Origin: Calothrix parasitica NIES-267
GTDB lineage: Bacteria; Cyanobacteriota; Cyanobacteriia; Cyanobacteriales; Nostocaceae
DNA length: 64,000 nucleotides
Assembly: GCF_002368095.1 (NCBI RefSeq)
Contig: NZ_AP018227.1
Coordinates: forward strand, 3,967,796-4,031,795
Direction: 5' to 3'
Shown here piece by piece: positions 26,262 to 35,801 of this stretch (within the stretch, counting starts at the first letter, position 1; every line of letters starts with the position of its first letter). The notes beneath the pieces were generated by a model. That model searched no databases. It saw only the letters and a program-made list of their open reading frames with translations, and had not been told where the DNA came from. Position numbers and translations under genes: made by a program.

Positions 26262-28409
26262 TTACCGACAAAATGTATTATGAAAACCTCCCTGAGTACA
26301 AATATAAGCTTTCTGGTTTTCATCTAGATTTTTAACTTCGCTAAAATCAACATCTTTAATAACAGCTGATTGAGTTCCGGTTGTGGGAGTTTCGACAAAC
26401 TTGTCTGCTGGATTTTGCTGTCTTGGAGATAGTATTGTTCCTTGAAAATCTGCTCCTGCTAAATTTGCACCTCGTAAATCTGCAAGACTGAGGTCGGCAT
26501 TTCGTAAGTTAGCGTTCTGCAAGTTTGCAGAGCGTAAAATAGCACCAGTAAGTCTTGCCGCACTTAGATTAGCATTGCTCAGATTGGCGCGGTCAAGATA
26601 AGCTGAAGACAAATCTGCCCCTTGCCATTCGGTTTTGATTAAATTGGCGTTGGACAATTGCGTTCCGATGGCGATAACGCGACCTAAACGAGCGCCGTAT
26701 AAATCAGCATCATTTAATCTTGCTTCACCTAAATCTGCTCCTGTAAGGCTGGCATTTTCTAAAACAGCACCGCGTAAATCAGCTTTTGCTAATCTAGCAC
26801 TACTAAGGTTAGCACCAACTAAACGTGCAGCCGATAAGTTAGCTTTATTAAGATTTGCACGGCTTAAATTGGTACGAACCATTAAAACACGACTCAGATT
26901 AGCAAGGCTCAAATCGGCTTGTTTTAGCTGAGCTTGACTCAAATCGGTAATCCAATCATCATAAGTATCCCAACGACCATCTTTACCAGGTCCTCGGAAA
27001 CGACTACCACTGAAACTACCTCTATCCAAATTTGCGTATTTAAAATCAATTCCCCATAAATCAACTTTATCTAGGGCTAAGGTGAAAGAATTATTTCCAG
27101 TACCGTTTTGAGATAATTGAGTACGACTTAAGTCAATACCGTTAGTGTTACCGTTATAAACAAATAAAATTTTATTAATAGCTTGCTGGTTTGCGTACAA
27201 GCTTTTCCCCTTAGATTCCCGTTCTCTAATTCTGTTACTAGGTATCGAATCCAACTCACGTTCCAATAACAGATTCATGCTCTTGAGTTCTGGAATCGCT
27301 GGAGTGCCAATATTTACTAAAGCTCGCTGGATACTTTCTAATAAAATTGGGTCGTTCTCATTTACCAACAAACTAACTAGAAATTCGGTAGCTTGAGAAT
27401 CTTTGAGAGTCCCTAACGCTAAAATTGTGCGCTGTCGTTCTTGTTTATTAGCTCCAGAGTTAGGATTCAATTGCTGCTTAAGCGTTAAAAACTGTTCCTT
27501 ATTGCTCTGGTTAGCTGCTTTTTGATTTTCTTGAGTTTGAATGTAAATTTGAGTTCCGACTAAAGTTGCTAATACACCAGCCATACTCAGCAGCGCTACC
27601 CCTAACAAAGTCAGGCTGGGGTTTTGACGCATCCAAACCCAAAAACTATCTTTCTTCTGATTTTGAGGTGTAACTACGATTGATTCTATGGCTGCTTCTT
27701 CGTCACCTTGGGTCCACTTAGATTTTTTCTTTCTACGTAAGAGTGAGGGGTCAAAAGGAACAGTGGCATCAATTGTATAAGTATCCGCAACTCTGTCATG
27801 GGTTGAGCGACCTTGCCGCAGCATGGGAAAACCCATGGCTTCAGCTAAGGACATTAGTAACGCTAATGCCGCAAAAATACCGAGATTTGGAAACAATAAA
27901 GTGTAGCGCCACAACATATAAGCTGCTGAAATTGGTAGAGCTATCCGACTTCCTTCTCGCAGCAAAACAGCCCTGAAACCAGGGGGTTGATTTTTTTGAT
28001 TGACTACTTTTACGCCAAACAAACGCTTAGGAGTAGTGCTACCAGTTTTAGCTAGTAAATACCATTGCCAGCATGACAGCGATAGAGGGGCTAATATTGC
28101 TATAGTCCATAAGAAATTAGTAGACCATGCAACATTACGAGTACCGTAACTAATTGGTAGGGCCAAAGGATAGGCAATTGTTCTTTCTGCTGCTACCAAT
28201 ACTGGATTAAGCGGTACTCGCTCCATATTAGTTTTAGTATTAGTATAAGCACCGATACCGAAGGGAACCAAACCACTCACAGCACAAAGTGTTATTTCTG
28301 CAACCCAAGCTGCAACTCGTCGCGAAGAAAGCGAAAGCGGATTAGCTCTTCGAGGTTGTTTTGGTTGTCCCAATTGATTACTACTTCTCCTCACCATTGG
28401 AGTTGCCAT
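26262..28409 (-). CDS. RDD domain - HEAT - pentapeptide repeat membrane protein
   Basis: 715 residues. Residues about 30-200 form an RDD membrane domain with four helices (RVAAWVAEITLCAVSGLVPF; TPKRLFGVKVVNQKNQPPGF). Next comes another helix near 270 (LLGVALLSMAGVLATLVG), then a linker with HEAT-like helices (TILALGTLKDSQATEFLVSLL; LLESIQRALVNIGTPAIPEL) at about 320-390. From about 430 to 670 there is a long run of A(N/D)Lxx pentapeptides (LSLANLSRVLMVRTNLSRAN and similar), a right-handed beta-helix. The end is PAD...DENQKAYICTQGGFHNTFC. RDD plus pentapeptide proteins are common in filamentous cyanobacteria and of unknown role. It is 59 bp after the 115-residue membrane gene, so probably co-transcribed. 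Confidence 0.75.
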   Translation of the reverse strand: MATPMVRRSSNQLGQPKQPRRANPLSLSSRRVAAWVAEITLCAVSGLVPFGIGAYTNTKTNMERVPLNPVLVAAERTIAYPLALPISYGTRNVAWSTNFLWTIAILAPLSLSCWQWYLLAKTGSTTPKRLFGVKVVNQKNQPPGFRAVLLREGSRIALPISAAYMLWRYTLLFPNLGIFAALALLMSLAEAMGFPMLRQGRSTHDRVADTYTIDATVPFDPSLLRRKKKSKWTQGDEEAAIESIVVTPQNQKKDSFWVWMRQNPSLTLLGVALLSMAGVLATLVGTQIYIQTQENQKAANQSNKEQFLTLKQQLNPNSGANKQERQRTILALGTLKDSQATEFLVSLLVNENDPILLESIQRALVNIGTPAIPELKSMNLLLERELDSIPSNRIRERESKGKSLYANQQAINKILFVYNGNTNGIDLSRTQLSQNGTGNNSFTLALDKVDLWGIDFKYANLDRGSFSGSRFRGPGKDGRWDTYDDWITDLSQAQLKQADLSLANLSRVLMVRTNLSRANLNKANLSAARLVGANLSSARLAKADLRGAVLENASLTGADLGEARLNDADLYGARLGRVIAIGTQLSNANLIKTEWQGADLSSAYLDRANLSNANLSAARLTGAILRSANLQNANLRNADLSLADLRGANLAGADFQGTILSPRQQNPADKFVETPTTGTQSAVIKDVDFSEVKNLDENQKAYICTQGGFHNTFCR

Positions 28410-28468
28410 TTACCACCATTCCTATGAATTAATTTCTACGCAAAAAAGTAGCGTAGGGAAAAAATAAA

Positions 28469-28816
28469 TTATTCTTTTATTTGAGAACTGTTACCAGCTA
28501 CGAAAAAATTGTATCCAAGGTACACTAATCCTGCTAGCAATGCCATACTTATAACACCAGCAATCAGCTTTAGTGCTGCTTGTAAGATAGCAATACCGAG
28601 AATAAATCCCACAACTACGGCTATCAATTTTGCTATGGCTTGCAAGTCATTAAACCAATTGGTAATTTGGCGAATGTACAAAAAAGTACCAGAGTTATTC
28701 AACTTAGAAGTTTGTAGAATTGGTAAAGGGGCAGCTTCTACAGAGTCGGAATCAATCTGATTAACTAGCTTCTGGAGGCGATATTCTCTCGGATTTTCTT
28801 GGGTTTGAGGATTCAT
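28469..28816 (-). CDS. Small membrane protein upstream of the RDD gene
   Basis: 115 residues. A soluble N-terminal 55 residues is followed by hydrophobic segments (IAKLIAVVVGFILGIAILQA and KLIAGVISMALLAGLVYLGY) and a short polar tail. I do not recognise the family, though similar proteins are widespread in cyanobacteria in my memory. It is on the same strand, 59 bp before the RDD-HEAT-pentapeptide gene, so the two probably form an operon. Confidence 0.6.
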   Translation of the reverse strand: MNPQTQENPREYRLQKLVNQIDSDSVEAAPLPILQTSKLNNSGTFLYIRQITNWFNDLQAIAKLIAVVVGFILGIAILQAALKLIAGVISMALLAGLVYLGYNFFVAGNSSQIKE

Positions 28817-29168
28817 GAATATTTCTACCCCCCTCGTGAAAATTTATATAACAACAAATAAACCTATATTCCGTAATGGTTGGTTCTGTATGTGATTTTA
28901 TCTAATACAAGTGTGTTAATGACCACTATAGATTGCCCAATTTAATCCTTTTATACAATTTTCAGGTAGAAGATAATTGTTAAGTTTAAGTATATTTAAA
29001 TATATAACTTAATATTTATTTAGCAACTGACTTGAAAACAAAATTTAAAACAAAATATTAATAAAACTGAAAAAATAAATATATTGATATTTGTCTTGAA
29101 TCCTGAATAACTAAATTCACTGATTTCTAAATCTGGCTGCGTAAAATTATAGAGGCATCGTCACAACA
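28817..29168. other. Divergent intergenic region without genes
   Basis: 352 bp of AT-rich DNA between divergent genes. It presumably holds the promoters of both. I see no RNA gene or repeat in it. Confidence 0.5.
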
Positions 29169-29612
29169 ATGAAAACACCAACATTAACCAAATTTATTCC
29201 TATAGTTTTGACGATTAGCTTGATTCTGGCAAGCCTTCAATCTGTGAAAGCCGAGGTCGTACAAATAGAACGCGATTTTCAACCAGACCCATTAACTATT
29301 AGTGGTAAATCTGGAGGATTTGAAAAAAGTAACTGTGGCAACATTTCTAAAACACCCAGTCAGGTTCTAAAAGTTTCAGAATCATTACCATATTTACGTT
29401 TAACAGTAGAAAGCAAGGGAAAGCCCACACTGTTAATTGACGGGCCAGAAGGTCGATTTTGCGTATTAGGAGATAGTTACTCCGAAGAAAAACCAGAGAT
29501 TTCTGGATATTGGCAGGCAGGTGAATACTCGCTATATATAGGTAATTCGTCTAACGAACAGCATGAATATACTCTGTCAATATCCCAAAAGAAGATGCCA
29601 CAAAAAGATTAA
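29169..29612 (+). CDS. Secreted protein of unknown function
   Basis: 147 residues with a signal peptide (FIPIVLTISLILASLQSVKA). The mature part has two cysteines (NCGN and RFCV) and a beta-sandwich look: YLRLTVESKGKPTLLIDGPE, then SGYWQAGEYSLYIGN and HEYTLSIS. That pattern resembles pre-peptidase C-terminal type domains, but the match is loose. Monocistronic. Confidence 0.6.
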   Translation: MKTPTLTKFIPIVLTISLILASLQSVKAEVVQIERDFQPDPLTISGKSGGFEKSNCGNISKTPSQVLKVSESLPYLRLTVESKGKPTLLIDGPEGRFCVLGDSYSEEKPEISGYWQAGEYSLYIGNSSNEQHEYTLSISQKKMPQKD

Positions 29613-29782
29613 TATGTCAAGGGCAAACAATTCCAATTGTGGATTGTAGATTATCAATTCGTTTTTGGCAATAGTTTTGAAGTTTTCGTTCTTGCTTCAA
29701 ATATTGAGGAAGGGTTAATTAACAAAAATTTTGGCTAAAATTTCTTTGTTTCCCTTTCCCAATCAACAAATATCAACAATAA

Positions 29783-30154
29783 TTAGTCTTCAATAGATTT
29801 TGCTGGTACTTCTACTGCTGTTACGTCAATAGTTCCTTCTGGGGTGAAGCGTTGCAAAGTACGGTTTTGTACGAGTAATTTTTCCCCACAGCTAGGACAT
29901 TGTAACTGAGTATTGTTTAAACCCGTAATCTCAGTTCCACAAACCGGACAATTATCAGCAATTAAACTACGCTGTAACCACCACCGAAAAACGAAAAAAC
30001 CCAGAATGGGTACTACAAAAAGCAATCCAAGAATAATCAATAACGAATTGACCAACCAACCCAAGCCGAACGTACCCAGCAACCAAACAATTGCGAATAA
30101 AGTGAGCCAAGGACGTACATGAGATAAATTTGATTGAAAGGTTTTAAAGCTCAT
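29783..30154 (-). CDS. Membrane protein with zinc ribbon
   Basis: 123 residues. Two N-terminal membrane helices (LTLFAIVWLLGTFGLGWLV and LLIILGLLFVVPILGFFVF) precede a zinc ribbon, CPVCGTEI...LQCPSCGEK, and a C-terminal VQNRTLQRFTPEGTIDVTA strand. The ribbon should be cytoplasmic. No partner is evident; neighbours are on separate transcripts. Confidence 0.65.
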   Translation of the reverse strand: MSFKTFQSNLSHVRPWLTLFAIVWLLGTFGLGWLVNSLLIILGLLFVVPILGFFVFRWWLQRSLIADNCPVCGTEITGLNNTQLQCPSCGEKLLVQNRTLQRFTPEGTIDVTAVEVPAKSIED

Positions 30155-30318
30155 TTTTAAAATAACCCAAGTCTCTTTCTAGGATAGCGAGTTTATCGGA
30201 AAGTCAAGGAAACTCCTAGAAATAAAATATTAAAAAATTATACATTTAGGAACGCGAGAGGGGGCAGAGAAATTCCTAACTCCTAACCCCCAATCCAAAA
30301 TCTACAATCCAATAAGCC

Positions 30319-31506
30319 TTAATTTGTTTTAGTTGAAAATAAAAACTGTTGCTGCAATCGTTTCTGAAAAGCTTCTATACCAAACTCTGAAAGTACTTCT
30401 TTCCTCAACCATTCTCCATCACATCGTTGGTCTTCTCCTTTGAGAATTTCGATACAAGCTGCTGATACAGCATTAGGGTCGCGGTGAGGTACTCGCCATC
30501 CTAATTTACCATCTTGTAATGGGTCGGCCGAACCATCAGCATCACCGGATAATACGGGTACACCGCAAGCCATTGCTTCTAAATAAACAATCCCGAAACC
30601 TTCTTGAGACGGCATAATGTAGGCATCAGCAAGGTGATAATGTCTTACTAATTCTTCGGTGGGAACAAATCCAGCAAATACTACTCGATCTTGAACCCCT
30701 AAATCTTTAGCCAACTGCATCAATCTTGGTTGGTCGTCACCACGTCCAATGACCAAATATTTAACTTCAGGGAAAACTTCAGCTATTTGCGATAATGCTC
30801 GAATCGTTACATCTACTCCTTTGTAAATGTCACCAGACCACAATCGCGTTACGCTCATCAAAACCTTCGCTCCACTCAAATTATAACGCTCTAATAAATC
30901 TGCTGGTTTTGCTCCGGGAGTAAAGCGATTACCATCAACAGCGCAAGGAAATATTTTGATTCTACTTGTCTTTAAACTATTAGTAGTGCTGGCAATCTCA
31001 CGAGTGTAACGGCTTACGGTCCAAATTTGTGAAGCTTTTTGGAGACTTGTCTTGGTTAATTTAGGTAAAGGCTGCCAAACTTCTTTACCATGAGTAATTA
31101 CGGTATAAGGAATTCCCAAAGGTTGGCATAATGTACCTACTAGAGGTGCTAAATAAGCATGGCCGCAAAATACGCGATCTGGACGTTCGTGAATTAAGCG
31201 TTTTAATAAAGCCAAAGTCATCTTTGCTCGTCCGATTTGCGAAGACTTAGCTTTAAAATAACGAAATTGCAATCGTTCTGATTCAAAAGGATTTATACAA
31301 CTTTTTTCATCTCGTAGTAAAAATACTTCCCCACGAAGCGGTTTTGATAATGTGTTGTAAGCTTGGAGCAAATCTTTTACATAAGATTGAATTCCACCTT
31401 CGCGGGAGAAAACTTCTAGAAAAACAAAAATGTGGTTGAGTTGATTATTTTCTTTACTCTGAATCAAATTCAAGTAATTTTTTTTATCTGCTTTGGTAAT
31501 TAACAT
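30319..31506 (-). CDS. Family 4 glycosyltransferase
   Basis: 395 residues, GT-B fold. The N-terminal half has HIFVFLEVFSREGGIQSYVK (acceptor-side glycine-rich loop), and the C-terminal donor domain has VTRLWSGDIYKGVDVTIRAL, YLVIGRGDDQPRL and the EGFGIVYLEAMACGVPVL motif with the two glutamates (E-x7-E) typical of GT4. The ending GSADPLQDGKLGWRV is also typical. It probably builds extracellular or lipopolysaccharide sugar. The acceptor is unknown. It stands alone, preceded by a 1.1-kb gene-free stretch. Confidence 0.85.
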   Translation of the reverse strand: MLITKADKKNYLNLIQSKENNQLNHIFVFLEVFSREGGIQSYVKDLLQAYNTLSKPLRGEVFLLRDEKSCINPFESERLQFRYFKAKSSQIGRAKMTLALLKRLIHERPDRVFCGHAYLAPLVGTLCQPLGIPYTVITHGKEVWQPLPKLTKTSLQKASQIWTVSRYTREIASTTNSLKTSRIKIFPCAVDGNRFTPGAKPADLLERYNLSGAKVLMSVTRLWSGDIYKGVDVTIRALSQIAEVFPEVKYLVIGRGDDQPRLMQLAKDLGVQDRVVFAGFVPTEELVRHYHLADAYIMPSQEGFGIVYLEAMACGVPVLSGDADGSADPLQDGKLGWRVPHRDPNAVSAACIEILKGEDQRCDGEWLRKEVLSEFGIEAFQKRLQQQFLFSTKTN

Positions 31507-32633
31507 TTTTTATATTCCCTATATTCGCATATCACTATTTAGAATAATTTAGTTTTAAATATTGTTCTCTTACCTCCGCTATCTAACCTTAAAAAATATT
31601 CGCTTTCTTATTTCACTATAAGTATATTTGACATTCAAATCTGACAAAATGATTCAAGCCTTAGAGTCTCTCCTATGATTAAGCACCTATGGTTATATAA
31701 AATTATCAACTAGCTTTTTACTCTTGCTGTCAAATAATAACAAACCAACAACTGTAACTCTAATGCGGTGTCTACGGGATTAAATAGTTTATTTTATACA
31801 CGTGTTTTATTATTAAAGAAATTGTAAATATTAATCAAATTTTGACAAAAAATTATTGAATATTTTACATTAAAAATAATTTTGTAAATATCTAAAGTAA
31901 GTCACCTGAGATATCACTTTAATAATCTACGAAGATATTAAAAATAAAGTTTCCGTTATTGATAACAAGCTGATGTGCAGTTAGGTTGTATAAGAGAATA
32001 TAGAATGATTGTAGTTGAATGTTAGCGCAGCTTGTCCGTCAGGACATCATGTGCCCCTTAGATAAATGCATTTTTACTCGCTAGCCAAGTACAAATTAAA
32101 TGCATAAAAGCTTAACTAAAAGAAAGTTAATCAATTTTCAAGCAACAGTGTAATCAGAATAAAAACTGATGCCAACGTATTAACTAATAAATAAGGAACT
32201 TAGTTAACTAATAGAAGTATATAAAAACTACAGTGCTTTATTACCACAAGCGGAATTTTTACTTTCAGCCTTTTATACTTTAGGTTTCCAAACTGCTTTT
32301 TCAACTGATATCAAAATTTCCAGATATTAATAATCCTTTTACCCTACTGAAAAATTAGTTAGCTAAAACAGTAAGGGAAGGTGAGAAGAGAGCAAGCAGA
32401 TAAACGATTTTACAAGAAACTTAGAATCTATTAGGAGTAGTTTATAAATAAGAACGAAAGCGAAGTCATGAGCAACAATTAAAGTGTGATGAACTCACAA
32501 ATTGATGTGAGACATCCACAATAAATTAAAACTCAAAAACGCGCTTATAAATATTTTGCCCACTCCAGCAACTTTATTCCAACCCGAGGGAATAAAAACC
32601 GAGCTGTTTGAGTACTAATCGTAATTCATTTTC
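31507..32633. other. Long gene-free stretch
   Basis: 1127 bp, AT-rich, without an open frame or tRNA that I can support. It has a small GTCCGTCAGGAC hairpin near 32033-32045 and no tandem repeats, unlike most long gaps here. It may hold long regulatory leaders or an unannotated non-coding RNA. Confidence 0.45.
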
Positions 32634-33065
32634 CTATGTACCATGCTTGACGATGAGCAAACAATTTCTGCCATCTGTATCGCGTTTGTAAACAACTTCG
32701 TCTGCTAATCGTCTCAATAGAAACCACCCATACCCACCTACTTGTAGAGTACCGGGTTCTGGTTCGGCTATTGCATCTGGATTAAATGGCTTACCGTAAT
32801 CCCAGATTCTAATTTCTAGTTTGTCATTCCACAGTAATACATCAATATCAATGTTTGTTTCCGGTGGTAAAGCTTGATGTGCATGACGAACGGCATTTGT
32901 AAAGCCTTCAGCTAATGCTAGATTAAGCCGATACTGTTGGCTTTCGAGCCAACTAAGCCCAGACAGATTACGCAGACAGAATTGTTCAAACCATTGTTGT
33001 ACTTGGTTTAGAAGCTTAAGTTCGCTCTTAACCGTCAGATGGTCTTGCTCCACAATTGCTAGCAT
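32634..33065 (-). CDS. RsbW-like anti-sigma-type serine/threonine kinase
   Basis: 143 residues, a single HATPase domain of the RsbW/SpoIIAB type. The N box is NLALAEGFTNAVRHAHQAL, the G1 box IWDYGKPFNP and the G2 box GGYGWFLLRRLAD. Such proteins phosphorylate a STAS-domain antagonist and sequester a target such as a sigma factor. It stands alone between two unusually long gene-free stretches. The partner-switching genes at 59.7-63.8 kb are of a different subfamily, so the partner is not evident. Confidence 0.85.
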   Translation of the reverse strand: MLAIVEQDHLTVKSELKLLNQVQQWFEQFCLRNLSGLSWLESQQYRLNLALAEGFTNAVRHAHQALPPETNIDIDVLLWNDKLEIRIWDYGKPFNPDAIAEPEPGTLQVGGYGWFLLRRLADEVVYKRDTDGRNCLLIVKHGT

Positions 33066-33938
33066 TGACCTTGACTTTAATATTAGTGAATTAGTTTTAC
33101 TTACATCTTTTATAGTTTATAAAGTTCAGATTTTAAAATCTGATTCGCTCTTCTTAATTTAAAAATCCCAGATAATAATCATGTTTAGCTTGTCTGTCCT
33201 CATCAACTAAAGTAATGTATTGTAATTTACAAAAAGCATAATGTAAATTCTTTTACTACTTTACTATATATATTTAAGTATGATATTCCGATTCTAAGAT
33301 AACAATCTTTATCTCCAATTACTTTTTGTTCATATTTTTGTTGATACAGATGCCCTGAAGTATGGGAGTTAGAGAATAAATACGATGAAAAGTGTTTAAA
33401 ATTATAGTTGATTGGGTAATGCTTTCAATATTATGCTTAAAAGTAATTTAAAAGTAATTTAAAATTAAGTTTCTTATTCAGACTTTGAATTGATTCTTTG
33501 CAATATTTTCAATAGCACTAGTTGAGGTAAGTAGGAGTATCATGGGGATTTTAGCTTATTCACGCAAGATAATATATTTAGCCTATTTCATATATTTTAT
33601 CTATTAGCCTTTGTAATTGCTAGCATAGAGAGTGATGAAGCTTGATTAAGAGTTATACAAGAATATCAATTAAAAAGTATTATGTCGGTGTTTCGGTGCT
33701 GCAATCTTAATTAATCTTAGTAGAGGGAAAAGGAAGTTTTTAACAGCGAACAGAAGAAAAAAATAACATTAGTTATTGTTGTTAATTCTGAAAACTCAAG
33801 CATCTTTACATAGTAAGTATAAGAACGCTTTTTACGAAGGTTGTAGCATCGTAAATACTAAAGAAACACTATATTTAACTAAAATGCTTAAAAAATTTTG
33901 ATATTGGAAATTAGCCTCTCTATTAATAAAAATTAACA
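33066..33938. other. Long gene-free stretch between the kinase and petD
   Basis: About 870 bp, AT-rich, without supported genes or tandem repeats. It lies upstream of the kinase gene and downstream of petD, so it holds the kinase promoter. Confidence 0.45.
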
Positions 33939-33999
33939 CTTGCGGTGATTTCTCTTGTCAATACCTCTAAATAAGTACCGACAAGAAAAACCCCACAAG
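33939..33999 (-). terminator. Probable terminator of petB-petD
   Basis: A long imperfect stem: CTTGCGGTGATTTCTCTTGTC (33939-33959) against GACAAGAAAAACCCCACAAG (33980-33999), with a roughly 20-nt loop, 29 bp after the petD stop codon. On the minus strand it is followed by an AT-rich TTTTTATT stretch. The stem has mismatches, so termination strength is uncertain. Confidence 0.5.
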
Positions 34000-34027
34000 C
34001 GCTAAAACGAGCTAGCAACAAATCAAT

Positions 34028-34510
34028 TTAGAAGAGTCCTAAAGTAAGAGACTTATCTAAAGGAAGGGTTGCACCAATACCCAAGTAGATAGTTACCAAA
34101 GTTCCGAAAAGGAATACAGCGGTAGCTACCGGACGACGGAAAGGGTTCTGGAACTTATTTACGTTCTCAATAAAAGGAACAAGAATTAGTCCCAGAGGTA
34201 CAGCAGCCATTGCCAATACTCCCAAAAGCTTGTTTGGAAGCGAACGCAAAATTTGGAAAACTGGGTATAAATACCATTCAGGTAAAATTTCCAAAGGTGT
34301 TGCAAAAGGATTTGCAGGTTCTCCTGTCATCGCAGGATCTAGAACTGCTAGAGCCACGATACAAGCGAAGGAACCCATGATTACGACGGGGAAAACGTAA
34401 AGCAAGTCATTAGGCCAAGCTGGTTCACCGTAGTAATTGTGACCCATGCCTTTTGCTAACTTTGCTCTCAATTGTGGATCGCTTAGATCCGGTTTTTTTA
34501 CTGTTGCCAT
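34028..34510 (-). CDS. petD: Cytochrome b6-f complex subunit IV
   Basis: 160 residues, exactly the usual length. It forms the plastoquinol-oxidation site of the thylakoid b6f complex together with cytochrome b6. The N-terminal [20 protein letters not shown], the PEWYLYP motif of the Qo site and three membrane helices are intact. It follows petB by 241 bp on the same strand, the common cyanobacterial petBD arrangement. Confidence 0.98.
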   Translation of the reverse strand: MATVKKPDLSDPQLRAKLAKGMGHNYYGEPAWPNDLLYVFPVVIMGSFACIVALAVLDPAMTGEPANPFATPLEILPEWYLYPVFQILRSLPNKLLGVLAMAAVPLGLILVPFIENVNKFQNPFRRPVATAVFLFGTLVTIYLGIGATLPLDKSLTLGLF

Positions 34511-34751
34511 ATTTTTAGGTACAATCGCTCTTTAAGTTGAGTATTGTGAATTTGGTTCAGCCGTCAGCTTAGAGGCACTCATAAAGGAGCAATTAAGCTT
34601 TTGAAACTGAAGAAACAAGTATCAGTGTTGGTTTATTATTAAACCAATTTTAAAACAGATAGTTCGTTACTTGCAGTTTTACCCCTAACATATCCTTCAG
34701 GAAAGAGTGCTTCTTAAATTTCTGTCAAATAAAAATATTTGAACCGAGAAA

Positions 34752-35399
34752 TTATAATGGACCGCTGATACCTTGCTTACGAATCATTAAGAAATGCGCC
34801 AGCATAAATACTGCAATCAACCAAGGTAGTACAAATGTATGGGCGCTGTAGTAACGAGTTAAAGTAGCTTGTCCTACACTAGAACCGCCGCGTAACATAT
34901 CAGAAATTAAAACTCCCACTACAGGAATTGCTTCTGGTACACCACTAACGATTTTCACAGCCCAGTAACCAATTTGGTCCCAAGGTAAAGAGTAGCCGGT
35001 TACACCAAAGGACACGGTGATTACAGCTAAAACAACACCAGTTACCCAAGTTAATTCGCGGGGCTTTTTGAAACCACCAGTTAAATAAACTCGGAAGGTG
35101 TGCAAAATCATCATCAATACCATCATGCTGGCAGACCAGCGATGAACGGAGCGAATCAACCAACCGAAGCTAACTTCGTTCATGATGTACTCAACTGAAG
35201 AATAAGCTTCAGCAACGGTTGGCTTGTAGTAAAAAGTCATTGCAAATCCAGTTGCGAACTGGATTAAAAAGCAAGTAAGAGTAATTCCACCCAAGCAGTA
35301 GAAAATGTTTACGTGGGGAGGAACGTACTTGCTTGTAACGTCATCAGCAAGCGCTTGGACTTCTAAACGCTCATCAAACCAGTCAATTACGTTGGTCAT
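34752..35399 (-). CDS. petB: Cytochrome b6
   Basis: 215 residues, full length. It carries the two b hemes and the covalent c-type heme of the b6f complex. The [14 protein letters not shown] segment contains the cysteine for the extra heme. The heme-ligating histidines are in [20 protein letters not shown] and [20 protein letters not shown]. Four membrane helices. The start [20 protein letters not shown] matches other b6 proteins. First gene of petBD, divergent from ctpA with a 402-bp gap that must hold both promoters. Confidence 0.98.
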   Translation of the reverse strand: MTNVIDWFDERLEVQALADDVTSKYVPPHVNIFYCLGGITLTCFLIQFATGFAMTFYYKPTVAEAYSSVEYIMNEVSFGWLIRSVHRWSASMMVLMMILHTFRVYLTGGFKKPRELTWVTGVVLAVITVSFGVTGYSLPWDQIGYWAVKIVSGVPEAIPVVGVLISDMLRGGSSVGQATLTRYYSAHTFVLPWLIAVFMLAHFLMIRKQGISGPL

Positions 35400-35801
35400 A
35401 CAACCCAGATTCCTAGATAAAGATTGCGGTTGATAATTATCTCTTAGGATTTGCTAAAAGCACCAATAGAGATTTTGAACGAGCCTGTCAGAAAGTTCAT
35501 TTACTTTTAAACTATCAAAGTAGTGATAGCTTTAAGAAAATTAACACTTTCTCAGGAGGGAATGTATTGCGTTCTAATTGCACCCAAGCCAAAAAAATAG
35601 GTGGATACAAACTAGATCATAGCGTTTCACGGGCGCTATTGACCCAATTTATGAGAATTGAGTTGCCCAAAATTAATTCCGGCAAAAACACTTCTATAAA
35701 AAAAGTAACATAATCGAGAGATAGTTTTCATCTTATCAAAAGTCGCGCAAGCCACTTATAGATGTGTAAATTTGGTTGAAATAAAAGTAAAAATCGAGTC
35801 T

